Position numbers and translations under genes: made by a program. A DNA stretch of 64,000 nucleotides from Conchocele bisecta. Its lineage: Eukaryota; Mollusca; Bivalvia; Lucinida; Thyasiridae. The notes below the pieces were generated by a model. It was not told the DNA's origin. It did no database searches and was given only the letters and a program-made list of their open reading frames with translations. Below are positions 23,030 to 33,475 of this stretch, piece by piece; position 1 is the stretch's first letter, and the number at the start of each line of letters is the position of its first letter. The stretch is from contig CM055277.1 of NCBI GenBank assembly GCA_029237695.1, positions 44,674,242-44,738,241 on the forward strand. Reading direction: 5' to 3'.

Positions 23030-23340
23030 GAGATATAGAGAATAGTAGGTTAGTGCCGTGAATGGAAAACAATATCTGGCAAGGCTTAGGAAACGGGATG
23101 GGCGAGGCTCTGCCGAGCACATCCCTTTTCCGTGCCGCGCCAGATATTTTTCCATTCACGGCACTAACCTACTATTCTATTTATCCCGTCAACACCTACA
23201 AATCGCTTTAAAATGCAATAAAAATAACCCCAGCCACCGCACATATTCATACGCGGTGATTAGGTCGTATTGATAGGATATCAAAAATGTTTCACGGCAC
23301 CGTGTTTCACGGCACATACGCACTGTGTTGACGGGATAAA
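23030..23340 (+). repeat. Family B composite MITE (copy 1)
   Basis: A hairpin module (arms 'AGAATAGTAGGTTAGTGCCG' and its complement, loop GGCGAGGCTCTGCCGAGC) is followed by a module bounded by 'TATCCCGTCAACAC' and 'GTGTTGACGGGATAAA'. Inside are 'TTTCACGGCACCGTG' and 'TGATTAGGTCGTATTGA'. The same two-part build recurs at 26583, 45920, 48912 and 56395. Confidence 0.75.
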
Positions 23341-23435
23341 TAAGTTTTACCGGTCCATCAGTGCTGACTGACGCCTTCTGGCCCCGATAATGGTTCCGAC
23401 AATGTCGTTAATTCCTGTGATAGTTTGACATCATG

Positions 23436-23565
23436 TCATAGTATACATTTATCGTGCACGGCAGGACATATCGTGATCACCATATTCGATACCGTCACGT
23501 CGGCCCCTCGTGTCTTCCGGAATCCATCGAAGGCGAACCCGATGACTCGTATTCCGATTATGGAA
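23436..23565 (-). other. GC-rich orphan open frame
   Basis: The region is clearly GC-richer than its surroundings and is open on both strands. The minus frame reads ..IIGIRVIGFAFDGFRKTR.. and ends at a TGA near 23436. It abuts the family C copy at 23570, into which the open frame runs artificially. No family is recognised. It could be an exon remnant of either strand or unrelated captured sequence. Confidence 0.2.
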
Positions 23566-23569
23566 GCTG

Positions 23570-23815
23570 GGGCCCGTTTCACTAAACTTCGTAGGACTAA
23601 CATGTTCGTAAGTGCAAAATTATGATAGTCTGTCAATTTCACATTAACACTGGTTTCTTGTAAATAATTATTGGATTTACATTTATTGAGCATAGGCTGT
23701 ATATGCAGCCTATGCTCAATAAATGTAAATCCATCAATTGAAAGTTACAGACGATCATACATTTGCACTTACGAACATTTTAGTCGTATGAAGTTTAGTG
23801 AAGCGGCTCCTGGTT
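23570..23815 (+). repeat. Family C foldback MITE (copy 3)
   Basis: Complete: 'CCCGTTTCACTAAACTTCGT' to 'GAAGTTTAGTGAAGCGG', with the inner palindrome AGGCTGTATATGCAGCCT and flanking 'GCATAAATGTAAATCCA' type arms. Confidence 0.8.
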
Positions 23816-23939
23816 CTTTGAGCCAATTCACACAATTGGCTATAAGATAACCAACCCCAGCATTAATCTTAGTCTCGGGTTGGCACCCGTGTCCAGATTG
23901 CAAGACACGGCGACACAGCGTGGGTCCGACCGTTGCAAC

Positions 23940-24490
23940 CAGCTCTACCTACTGTCTGTTTCACGAAAGCTGCCCACATTTTACAGCTATGTATATAAAC
24001 AATTAAAAAACAATGTTTCTTTCGATAATATTAAATTAAAGCAAAATTTAAGAATGAGCCTTCTTTTTATTTCGTGAAATTTAGTCAAATATTGATTTTA
24101 TTGCGAAAAATCAATTTTCCCATGTTAAATCCCCATAGACATGTCTATGGGGATTTAACATGGGGACATTTTTAGAATTTCAGAAATACTGGACCGATTT
24201 TCAAAATTTAACTTTTGTTTTCTTAGTTAGATCATTTCCAAACTATCTAGCCAGGTTTCGGAGTGATTTTTTTTCATTTTTTAACTAATCTCCCTACTCC
24301 TCCACCTCCTTTTCCACCATGTTAACTTCCCATAGACAAATACATTTTTCGTAATAAAATCAATATTTGTCCAAATTTCACGAAATAAAAAGAAGGCTAA
24401 TTTAATATTATCGAAAAAAAATATTGTTTTTACATTGTTTATGTGGCTGTAAAATTTGGGCAGCTTTCGTGAAACAGACAGTAGTGTACA
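23940..24490. repeat. Family T foldback element
   Basis: Long inverted arms ('TACTGTCTGTTTCACGAAAG' at the left, 'CTTTCGTGAAACAGACAGTA' at the right) are about 530 bp apart, with an inner hairpin 'CATAGACATGTCTATG' near 24136. Partial copies are at 35160-35525, 38010-38165 and 39200-39490. No coding frame; a foldback MITE is likely. Confidence 0.75.
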
Positions 24491-24876
24491 TGTATCTAGA
24501 GTTCGCACACTTTGGACACACTGTAGCTCATAGCGGACTATATACATATACTTTAACCATTGTATTGCATTAGTAAAATCTAGTTGACAGTACATATATA
24601 TCTAGATTTGGTAGTAAAACATGTCTATTACACTCAGTAATCTCGATAGAGACGGCGATACTGTAGTATATGACCAGACATTGGTCCAGTAGCGTACGAG
24701 CGTACTTGACCAACATGACTCCCACGGCGACAATACCGACACGGGCATCCCACATTACGGACATTCTTAATTATTTCAGAGCACACTATTGTACACCACA
24801 ATGGACATTAACTATCTCATTACCACGCCCACGATTTTCCGTCCTAAGGATTAGCAATATATACATGTGTTTAACC
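24491..24876. other. Gene-free stretch
   Basis: Nothing recognised on either strand. Confidence 0.4.
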
Positions 24877-25117
24877 CTTTGAACCCGAAATCCCGCTATA
24901 GCGGTTTATGCAAAAAGTGCAGATCCAGATGAGCCGGCTCGTAACGAGCCGTCTCATCAGGATCTGCACTTTTTGAAAGTAATTTTAATATTTCTTAGAA
25001 CAAAAACACCCCCTTTTCATAAATGGACGAATCTGAAAATCATTTTGTGACCATTGGATTGGTCGGAACGTTAGCATATCACAGTCCATTCCAGTTCCTT
25101 AGGGTTGAAAGGGTTAA
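24877..25117. repeat. Family G piggyBac-like MITE (copy 2)
   Basis: Starts TTAACCCTTTGAACCCGAAA and ends GGGTTGAAAGGGTTAA, so short inverted termini beginning CCCTTT are flanked by TTAA on both sides. A hairpin 'GATGAGCCGGCTCG..CGAGCCGTCTCATC' lies inside. TTAA target duplication with CCC-starting ends is the mark of piggyBac transposons; no transposase is present, so this would be a non-autonomous derivative. Confidence 0.7.
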
Positions 25118-25840
25118 GGTATTAGGTCATAGATAGATACACTTGGCTTCAATGCTAATTGCTTTGTGATATAAGAAGAGAAAACATATGTGAATATTGT
25201 CATGTTTTTGTGTACTACAATGTATATGGGACATTGAGTTGCCATTTCCACCATGTTTGTCTGTACAAGCCATCGTTCAGTTTCACCACTTCGTGCGTTT
25301 GACACATACAGCAAATACTAAGACTGTAAAATAAAATTTGATGCAATACATCATAGAGAGATATGACAACGGCGTGCTATAAATATTATGCCAGCAAACT
25401 ATACAAAAGACGAGATATCAGAGCATTTCTCCCATCAATCTCAAAATAAATTGATGTGTAAACTTTTCAATCTTATGCACATCATATTGTTAGTATACAC
25501 GTTACCCATAGGCAAAGCCATATTTACTCGCATAGTAGGTGACTAGATACCAGGGACAATACACTCAAGTAACTGCTTACATTTCACTGGATTTGATAGC
25601 TAATAACACAGTACAGTAGTGGGTATATATGATATATGTTGTGTGGTTTGCCGGGTAAAAGTGATACACTGTGCGATTGTTTTGTGTATAAGGTTATTTA
25701 CAATGATGGTTAATGTTGTTAAAAACACAGGCACAAACATGTCCAGACAACTGACATGTTGTATTATTTGGTGCAATATACCGGATAGGAGTCCGTTGTC
25801 CTGGCCTTTCTACATGTGATTAACTACATTATATCATATT
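25118..25840. other. Gene-free stretch
   Basis: AT-rich; no coding region, RNA gene or named repeat recognised. Confidence 0.4.
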
Positions 25841-25914
25841 GATGGTCTAGTAACATAAGGTCGTAACTGCTATGCTAAAGCATAGCAGTTACGACCTTAT
25901 GATACTAGACCATC
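25841..25914. repeat. Near-perfect 74-bp palindrome (copy 1)
   Basis: Arms of 36 nt starting GATGGTCTAGTAACATAAGG pair with one mismatch across a 2-nt AA spacer. A perfect copy is at 58493-58576. Confidence 0.9.
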
Positions 25915-26369
25915 GATATGTTCTACTTCACATTTTGCGTTTTGTGTCAAACGCTAGAACAGGTGAAGGTGGCATGAACACACAAAGATGGCAGAGTTCG
26001 CCACTCCATGTACCGTATAGGATACAGTAATGAGGCAGTGTTTACATATATGTTATACATATATTCCATCACATTTACGAAGCAATTATATTTGAATCAA
26101 ATGATGATCAGGTACAGAACGGGTCCATAGCCGTAGTTGTGGGAACGTATCGCTTCAAATACTCCCGTATCTTCCGATACGGGAATATTTGAAGTGTTAC
26201 GTTTCCGTAAGACGATATGGAGTACTTGAAGTGTTAAGTTTGCGCAACTAGGTTAGCGATATCATTAGGCATGAGGCCCGTTTAATTAACCTAACTAAAC
26301 TAAACATGTTTAAGTAACTGTATCACAATGATTGATTATTGTTACGTGTACCACAGTACACCAATACGG
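25915..26369. other. Gene-free stretch
   Basis: A small hairpin 'CTTCAAATACTCCCGTATC' / 'GATACGGGAATATTTGAAG' lies at about 26153-26194. Otherwise nothing recognised. Confidence 0.4.
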
Positions 26370-26540
26370 AGCCCAACAGGGGATATGGATTTTTTTAAAA
26401 TAATTCGTTTCCACGAAAAAACAATTCGTTCCCACGAAATGACAATTCGTTCCTTCAATTTAACAATTCATTCCCCCGAATTAACAATTCGTTCCCACAA
26501 TATAACAATTCGTTCCTCGAATTAACAATTCGTTCCCATT
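26370..26540 (+). repeat. Family E iteron repeat (one arm)
   Basis: About six 21-bp units with the shared core AACAATTCGTTCCC and alternating spacers (CACGAAAT, CTTCAATTT, CCCGAATT, ACAATAT), preceded by 'ACAGGGGATATGG'. Only one arm of the foldback is present. The frame that repeats TIRSHE/TIRS is a translation artefact of the 21-bp period. Confidence 0.8.
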
Positions 26541-26582
26541 AGCTCAGCTAATCAAACTGATTGATTGCGAGTTGAGATTGGT

Positions 26583-26825
26583 TTATAGAGAATAGTAGGT
26601 TAGTGCCGTGAATGGGAAAACATATCTGGCAAGGCTCATGAAACGGGATGGGCGAGGCTCTGCCGAGCACATCCCGTTTCCGTGATGCGCCAGATATGTT
26701 TTCCCATTCACGGCACTAACCTACTATTCTATTTATCCCGTCAACACCTACACATTGCTGAAAAATGCAAAAATATAACCACAGCCACCGCACATATTCA
26801 TACGCAGTGTGTTGACAGGATAAAA
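26583..26825 (+). repeat. Family B composite MITE (copy 2)
   Basis: Hairpin arms GAATAGTAGGTTAGTGCCGT..ACGGCACTAACCTACTATTC are nearly identical to one another. The second module (TTTATCCCGTCAACACC.. to GTGTTGACAGGATAAA) is shortened. Confidence 0.75.
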
Positions 26826-26944
26826 CTATTTTATTTTCATTTTCATTACAATGTGGTTGTCATGGTTACTAGGTACAGTACAATACAACTGGGATTGGAT
26901 TGAAATTGAAAACAGGCTTATTTAAATCATCTCCCGTACATGTC

Positions 26945-27335
26945 ACTAGAGTTGAGATGACCAATAGATGTGCAATAGATGTGCAGACACGTTTACTAAC
27001 ATCTGGGCAAGATTAACGTCAGTAGAGCTGAGATTGCCAATAGATGTTCAGAAACGCTTACTAACATATTGGTAAGACTAACGTCAGTAGAGCTGAGATT
27101 GCCAATAGATGTTCAGAAACGCTTACTAACATATTGGCAAGAGTAACGTCACTAGAGTTGAGATTGCCAATAGATGTATAGAACCGTTTACTAACATCTG
27201 GCAAGATTAACGTCACTAGAGTTGAGATTGCCAATAAATGTATAGAACCGTTTACTAACATCTGGGCAAGATTAACGTCACTAGTGTTGAGATTGCCAAT
27301 AGATGTGCAAAAACGCTTACTAACATATGGGCATA
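26945..27335 (+). repeat. ~60-65-bp minisatellite, about six units
   Basis: Units contain 'GAGATTGCCAATAGATGT', 'ACGTTTACTAACATCTGG' and 'CAAGATTAACGTCA'. The long minus frame (SIGNLNTSDV.. repeats) follows the repeat period and is not a gene. Confidence 0.85.
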
Positions 27336-27339
27336 CCAT

Positions 27340-27450
27340 ATTGACTGTGATAATGAAAGAAATTCAGTATAATAATTCTGCATACTTGTAATCCTCAAAT
27401 ATATATGCAGTCTTTAGTTCTATGTGAAATAATGCATTTCGGGAAAATAA
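27340..27450 (-). repeat. Family D MITE fragment
   Basis: Keeps 'AATTCAGTATAATAATTCTG', 'CATACTTGTAATCCTCAAAT' and 'GAAATAATGCATTTC'. Termini lost. Confidence 0.55.
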
Positions 27451-27509
27451 ATGATTACTGAGCAAGATCAACGCCTGCGGCGGTTGTGTACGTAGGCGCT
27501 ATAGGTTCG

Positions 27510-27745
27510 TCATATGTGGCTGTGACTGGAGTAATGGGGCTTATAGGATTTGTGACCAGTGGAGCCCCTGATCAAGTAGCACACCCCTGTAGCCTGATGA
27601 CCACATGTAATGCTTGTTGGCAGCATGACAGGTGTCTCATTGATGGAATGGCGAACAGTGCAGATCCTGATCAGACTGTGCGGATGCACAGGCTGATCTG
27701 GAACTACACTGGTCGCAAAACCCATACGCCCAATTTATCCAGTCA
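27510..27745. repeat. Family F repeat (bivalve-type)
   Basis: Contains 'GTGGCTGTGACTGGAGTAAT' at the left, 'GATCCTGATCAGACTGTGCG', 'GATGCACAGGCTGATCTGGA' and 'TCGCAAAACCCATA' at the right. Left and right ends are partly inverted repeats (GTGACTGGAG..CCAGTCAC). The 126-codon frame over it (..NSADPDQTVRMHRLIW..) recurs wherever this repeat occurs and is not a real gene. I associate this repeat with bivalve genomes. Confidence 0.65.
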
Positions 27746-28014
27746 CAGCCCCTTATATGAATGCTTATCAGGCAATCCCAGCTCGGGAAACCAATATAAC
27801 GGAATTTCTGAATCTTCATACAGTAATTACATAATTCGAGACGACGGTAAAACTATCCTGTCATAGACCGGGACCAAGATGTTTCATTATGAAGTCTGGG
27901 TCATGATAACTCCGCTGTATTGTCTTGTAGCTTCAGGATACCGTGACATGCACCACATTGGTACACGCAAATTCAGGAGCGGCCAAGTAGCCGAATTCAC
28001 CACACTTACAGATT

Positions 28015-28330
28015 TGTTCCTGTAGACGATTTCACCAACATTGCAAAGTATACTTTTCTAGCAAAGTATACTTTGAGGGAGTAATCATTTATATTTCCCG
28101 AAATATATTATTTCATATAAAACTAACAACTGCATATATTTGATGATTAAAAGTATGCAGAATTATTATACTGAATTTATTACATTATCACAGCCAAAAT
28201 GGCTGTGATAATGTAATAAATTCAGTATAATAAAAATTAATTAATTTATCATAAAATTGAAAATTTCTCCCTCAAAGTATACTTTGCTAGAAAAGTATAC
28301 TTTGCAATGTTGATGAAATAGGCCACAGGT
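28015..28330 (+). repeat. Family D palindromic MITE (best copy)
   Basis: Complete and symmetric. Outer 'TTCACCAACATTGCAAAGTA' and 'TACTTTGCAATGTTGATGAA', paired AAAGTATACTTT palindromes, then a long central hairpin with 'TACTGAATTTATTACATTAT' arms around CACAGCCAAAATGGCTGTG. This copy best defines the family. Confidence 0.85.
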
Positions 28331-28539
28331 TCCACAAACGAACGATTAACTATCAGAACGATGTGTTGAAGGAAAATACAAGCGTTTAATTAAAATAGTT
28401 GAAAGCGGGGTATTTAAACGAAAATATCGTTGTCTTGTACGCAACAGGCAAAAGACAATCGTTTTATGCGTACCGTTGTACAAAACGATCGTTTTCATTT
28501 TGTTTTATATTTGTGTTTGCTTGTTTCGTTTGGAAACCG

Positions 28540-28730
28540 TCAACAAATCTTCGCTGTATGTCTACATAAGAACATGTACACTTGACGGGAGATATAGAGG
28601 ATATTCATATTTGTGCAACGAATATGACATATATGTTCATCTCGTGGTGTGAAATGTCCATAGTTCACTCGTGCCGTATTCGTTGCAAAAAATATGAATA
28701 TTCTATTTATTATAAACCGCTCCATGGAAA
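28540..28730. repeat. Foldback repeat related to family B
   Basis: 'GATATAGAGGATATTCATAT' and 'GAATATTCTATTTAT' mimic the family B hairpin flanks, but the arm sequence is different (GTGCAACGAATATG / CGTATTCGTTGC). Confidence 0.5.
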
Positions 28731-29009
28731 TTAGCAGTTGTTTATACTGTATACGGTAATGAATGTGTATTTGCAGCCTATTTGCACTGTTTTCTTTCAG
28801 GTGCGCGTTATGAATATAGATAGCGGAAGTAGTCGTATTTTCACCGGAAGTTGTTTATTTCATCGATGAGAACATATGACATTTATTTACATCGTATAAC
28901 TATGTACTTCATGGGTAGGTATATAAGAAATTATTATTTGTACTAAAATGCAGTATTACATAAAGAAGAAACGCCTTTTTAAAGTTGATGATTCAATCCA
29001 TGTGGCATT

Positions 29010-29480
29010 CTCCGGAGCCCCGCAGGGGACGTAGACTTCTTTTTTTTTTATTAATTTGTTCCCGCGAAATAACAATTCGTTCCCTCAATTAAACATTCGT
29101 TCCCACGCATTAACAACTCGTTCCTCAATTTAACAATTCGTTCCCACGAAATAACAATTCGTTCCGACGGGAACGAAGTTCATTCGCGGGAACGAATTGT
29201 TATATCGTAGGAACGAATTGTTAATTCGAGGGAACGAATTGTTAAATTGAGGGAACGAATTGTCATTTCGTGAGAACGAATTGTTAATTCGAAGGAACGA
29301 ATTGTTATATCGTGGGAACGAATTGTTAATTCGAGGGAACGAATTGTTAAATTGAGGGAACGAATTGTCATTTCGTGGGAACGAATTGTTAATTCGAGGG
29401 AACGAATTGTTAAATTGAGGGAACGAATTGTTATGGAAACGAACTAATTAAAAAAAATCCATGTCCCCTGCGGTATTAGG
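29010..29480. repeat. Family E foldback with 21-bp iterons (longest copy)
   Basis: Outer ends 'GAGCCCCGCAGGGGACGTAG' and 'ATGTCCCCTGCGG' bracket a T-run, then about five 21-bp units in one orientation and about eleven in the other. Units share AACAATTCGTTCC with rotating spacers ACGAAAT, TCAATTT, TCGAATT and ACGATAT. The 63-codon minus frame is a repeat artefact. Confidence 0.85.
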
Positions 29481-29639
29481 GTTAGGGTTATGGCGGAAAA
29501 ATATACACACTCACGGGATCAATTTTATATTTTCTGCAAACAATGGGTATATTCTATGTTTGCTACAGCATCGCAACTGTTGTTTTGGTTAGAAAATATG
29601 GTAGTTCGTTAAAAAAATAAAATTATATTGTATGCATAT

Positions 29640-29775
29640 GTAACTTGAAAGATGCTCCCTCAACGTACACTTGACATCTTGCATCTTGCCAAGTGTACAT
29701 TTTAAGGGAGAACCTTTCATTTATGCATACATTATTGTTTTATTTATTTAGCGATGTTGGTGAAATCCGTTCCTA
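29640..29775. repeat. Family D-like fragment
   Basis: 'AAGATGCTCCCTCAACGTAC' and 'CAAGTGTACATTTTAAGGGA' form an inverted pair, followed by 'GCGATGTTGGTGAAATCCG'. A diverged or shortened family D relative. Confidence 0.5.
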
Positions 29776-29854
29776 TAATTACCGCCTTCAGCCAATTATC
29801 GTATTGTGTCGACATTTGTTTCGAAAATCAGTCATACACACGAAACCCCGCAGC

Positions 29855-30090
29855 GAACATGGATTTTTTATATTAATTCGTTCCCACGAAATAACAATTC
29901 GTTCCCTCAATTTAACAATTCGTTCCCTCGAATTAACAGTTCGTTCCCTAAACAATTCGTTCCCACGAATTAACAATTCGTTCCCGTGGGAACGAATTGT
30001 TAATTCGTGGGAACGAATTGTTAAATTGAGGGAACGAATTAATAAAAAAAAGAATTCCACGTCCCCTGCGGGGTTCCGTACATACAAATG
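29855..30090. repeat. Family E foldback (short copy)
   Basis: 'GAAACCCCGCAGCGAACATG' at the left and 'GTCCCCTGCGGGGTTCCGTA' at the right, with four or five 21-bp units on the left arm and three on the right meeting at TCCCGTGGGA. Confidence 0.85.
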
Positions 30091-30159
30091 TAAATAATGT
30101 CAACATTTGACAAAAGTTGCAATTCCGCATTGGCTGTGAATTAATGAATGCTGGAGGCA

Positions 30160-30690
30160 TGGCGGGAGTGCATATAACTCACTGACTGAAGGCGAACAAT
30201 ACAGACCCTGATCAGACTGTACCGACGCACACTGATCTGAGAGTACACTGGTCGTAAATGCAATAAGCTACCATTTTCCAGTTTACATCTGCACCGTCTG
30301 ATCAGGATCTGCACTGTTCGCCATTCCTTCAATTAAACACCATCCGTGCTTCCAATAAGCAATATAGATCGTTATCAGGCTACATGAAGCTACCCTGATC
30401 ACGCATTCAATAAGTCCAATCTTTCCAGTCACGGTAGCATATGTGACTGTGACTGGAGAAATGGCGCTTATGGATTTTGTGACCAGTCTTGATCAAATAG
30501 TACACACTACACTGGTAACGATATATATATAGCTTATTATACCCATGGCTGGTGTTTAATTGATGTAATGGCGAACAGTGAAGATACACATCAGACTGTG
30601 CGGATGCACAGGCTGATTTGGAACTGCACTACTCGCAAAACCCATAAGCACAATGTGTCTATTCATAGCCGCATATGTGACTCGCCTTTG
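30160..30690. repeat. Family F repeats, two or three copies
   Basis: Copy one around 30165-30330 ('ACCCTGATCAGACTGTACCG', 'GATCAGGATCTGCACTGTTC'); copy two 30425-30680 ('GTGACTGTGACTGGAGAAAT' to 'CAGACTGTGCGGATGCACAG'). Open frames here are repeat-derived. Confidence 0.6.
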
Positions 30691-30719
30691 AATGCAAAAC
30701 ATGTGGATTATTGAATTTG

Positions 30720-31080
30720 CTATAGGAATGAATGGCCTTTTTGTGGAATGTATCGGGGTATAAACTTGGAAAAGTCGCGGGAATACTGGACGAGGCCTTC
30801 CGGCCTTCGTCCAGTATTCCCGCGACTTTTCCAAGTTTATATCCCCGATAAATTCCACAAAAAGGCCATGCATTCCTTATAATTCCAGCATTTAAAATAA
30901 ATTCATCAAGAAAATGTGTTTATTTTCCGTTTTCTTAAGAATTATTTTAACTGCGCCTCACGGTTACGGAAAGTAGTTCGGCGTGGGAGTTTACTGGGAT
31001 GTAAATTTTGGACAGAGACTTGCTACGGGCCAATCAAATGTTAGGGAATTGTGCAAATATTTTTGTGCTGGAATTATGGC
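30720..31080 (+). repeat. Family A composite MITE (copy 2)
   Basis: Hairpin module 'GGAATGAATGGCC'..'GGCCATGCATTCC' (loop GGCCTTCCGGCC) is followed directly by the module from 'ATAATTCCAGCATTT' to 'GTGCTGGAATTAT', with 'GCGCCTCACGGTTACGGAAA' inside. Confidence 0.8.
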
Positions 31081-31084
31081 TGGG

Positions 31085-31450
31085 TGATCTCCACAATAGC
31101 CAGCATAATTACACAGTCTGATCGGGACCTTCAGTCCGTGTGATGCTGAGATAACACTCGCGATGCCTCCAATGAAAGCATGAGCAGCGGATTGGACAAA
31201 TTCCTCAGATGACCAGGAACTACGCTGGTCAATACACATGAACCCCGTTTCTGTATGGCAGGTCGCAGCTATTACGTTTCACGTGTCAACTTGACATGTC
31301 GTTCCAAGACAAGTCTAAGAAGGCGTTAAACGTGACTTAGACTCGAGAAATGATGCTTATGGTAATTGCGACCAGTTTAGAGCAGAGCAGATCAGCCTGC
31401 GCGAACGCACTATCTGATCATGGTTTGCATTGTTCGTCATTCGTAGCATT
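31085..31450. repeat. Degenerate family F sequence
   Basis: 'ACACAGTCTGATCGGGACCT' and 'GACTCGAGAAATGATGCTTA', then 'GATCAGCCTGCGCGAACGCA'. Two partly inverted copies. Confidence 0.45.
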
Positions 31451-31499
31451 AGCTGAAAGACTCGCGCTGTTTCTAACACACAGTATATCTCAGGAGCTT

Positions 31500-31835
31500 A
31501 CGGAAACTTGCAGGGGACATGATTTTTTTTTATTAATTCGTTTCCACTAAATAACAATTCGTTCCCTCAATTTCACAATTCGTTCTCTCGAATTAACAAT
31601 TCGTTCCCACGATATAGCAATTCGTTCCCACGGAATGACCATTCGTTCTATCAATTTAACAATTCGTTCCCTCAATATAACAATTCGTTCCCACGAATTA
31701 ACAATTCGTTCCCATGGGAACGAATTGTTATTTCGTGGGAACGAATTGTTAAATTGAGGGAACGAATTGTTATTTCGTGGGAACGAATTAATACAAAAAT
31801 AAATTCTACGTCCCCTGTGGGGCTCCGTAGGAACT
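31500..31835. repeat. Family E foldback
   Basis: 'GCAGGGGACATGA' with a T-run at the left and 'ACGTCCCCTGTGGGGCTCCG' at the right, with about eight units on the left arm and three on the right. Some units carry substitutions (TTCACAATTCG, GACCATTCG), so this copy is older than 29010-29480. Confidence 0.85.
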
Positions 31836-32154
31836 AGACTGGCAACAAATGTAACGGCACATTTCTCCAGTCATAGTCGAAACTGAGGAGGTAGACTGTC
31901 AACAAATCCCACAGACATCACTTCCCCAGTCACAATCCTAGTAAAATCAATTTTTAACCGAACCGCACCTCTGTAATTTGACAATAATTTCTAAATTACG
32001 TCCCACATTGGTGCAATTTTCTAAGCACATGCGTAATTGAATTACGCGTGGTCTATGATGCAGTTATTGCACAGCTTACGACGTAATTTGTGCACGATAT
32101 ATTGCTGGTTTTCAAAATCTATTTCGAACCCAAAACCCACCTACGATACGGCAG

Positions 32155-32245
32155 AAAATGGTAGCCCCACAGGGGACGCATACATATTTTTTTTATTAAT
32201 TCGTTCCCACGAAATAACAATTCGTTCCCTCAATTTAACAACAAG
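32155..32245 (+). repeat. Family E fragment (left end)
   Basis: 'AGCCCCACAGGGGACGCATA', a T-run and two 21-bp units, then broken off at the start of other sequence. Confidence 0.75.
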
Positions 32246-32324
32246 CCATGCTTTTGGAAATTTAAAAAACTAAACGTTTGCAATTGATTGACCTCTCGCA
32301 TTCTGTGGCATATCTATCATTTAC

Positions 32325-32975
32325 CAACCATGTGGAACGCCAAATCTACATAAACTCCATTAATTAATGCTTGCTCTAAATAATTAGAGCTGGCATTAAC
32401 TATTTAGAGCTAGGTCCAAAAATCATTTGAAGAGGTCTCTCAGTCATTTAGAGCTAGCTCTAAAATGCTCTAATTATATAGACCTGGCACTCATTATTTC
32501 AGTTACGCAGATTCAACGTTCCAGGAACAAATCTACATAAAGTCAAATAATTAATGCCAACACTAAATAGTTAATGCTAGCTCTAAATAGTTAATGCTAG
32601 CTCTAAGTAGTTAATGTCAACTCTAAATAGTTAATGCTAGCTCTAAGTAGTTAATGTCAACTCTAAATAGTTAATGCTAGCTATAAATAGTTAATGTCAA
32701 CTCTAAATAGTTAATGTCAACACTAAATAGTTAATGTCAACACTAAATAGTTAATGCTAGCTATAAATAGTTAATGCTAGCTATAAATAGTTAATGCTAA
32801 GCTATAAATATTAATGCTAGCTATAAATAGTCAACACTATATTGTATAAGTAAATGCTAGCTATAAATAGTTAATGCTAGCTATAAATAGTTAATGCTAG
32901 CTATAAATAGTTAATGCTAGCTATAAATAGCAATATGTAATTGAGTTTATGTAGATATGGCGTTCCATATACATG
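32325..32975. repeat. Family J: TIR-bounded 20-bp tandem array
   Basis: About 25 units of GCTAGCTATAAATAGTTAAT and variants (GTCAACTCTAAATAGTTAAT) lie between inverted ends 'TGGAACGCCAAATCTACATA' (32332) and 'TATGTAGATATGGCGTTCCA' (about 32947). An internal 'GGAACAAATCTACATAAAGT' at 32521-32541 repeats the end sequence. The element looks like a MITE whose interior has turned into a minisatellite. No coding frame. Confidence 0.85.
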
Positions 32976-33054
32976 TATGTAATGTGCACGAAGCGAACAA
33001 CCACATATTGTATATCTGAGACAAAGTGCCTTTACAGTTGAGTGAACCTCGGCC

Positions 33055-33475
33055 AATCCTGAGAAGACGTTAACAGGGCTCCAGATAAGCTGCGTATCTG
33101 CGTAAATACCCAATTGAAATTGCCAAAAACCCAATTGAAATCAGAAGTAGAGAGTATCAAAAAGCAATACAATTTTTGTGGTACCTTTATCATGCTGCAG
33201 AAAACAATAAACAGACCACAAATATAGCATATTTTTCTTATTTTCCATGAAAAAACATCTTGGTATTTCATTAGAATTGTCTCCAAGGAGACAATTATAA
33301 TGAAATGCCAAGACATGTTTTCATTTTGAAGCAAAGTATTCAATAATTGCGGTCTGTTGATATGTAAACAATAGTGTGATTTTATGCTACCCAATTAAAA
33401 TTTTTAAATACCCAATTGCTTCAGAAATGACAGAGTGAAAATACTCAATTACTAATTCCTTATCTGGAGCCTGCA
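33055..33475. repeat. Family W foldback MITE
   Basis: Ends 'GGGCTCCAGATAAG' and 'CTTATCTGGAGCC' are inverted. Next to them are repeats of 'ACCCAATTGAAAT' on the left and 'ACCCAATTGCTTC' / 'ACTCAATTACT' on the right. A central hairpin runs 'CATTAGAATTGTCTCC' / 'GGAGACAATTATAATG' (about 33270-33303). The 120-codon minus frame across it is not called. Confidence 0.7.

Noticed and set aside
27061..27339. 92-codon frame with repeated SIGNLNTSDV
   Set aside because: Follows a minisatellite period; not coding.
27486..27866. 126-codon frame ..NSADPDQTVRMHRLIW..
   Set aside because: The same peptide appears wherever family F occurs; it is a repeat, not a gene.
29180..30097. Open frames made of TIRS.. 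or NSFPR.. repeats (also at 26328, 40310, 49392)
   Set aside because: Translation of family E 21-bp iterons; both strands are open in the same way.
32370..32940. Short repeats resembling a CRISPR array
   Set aside because: 20-bp tandem units without spacers inside inverted ends.
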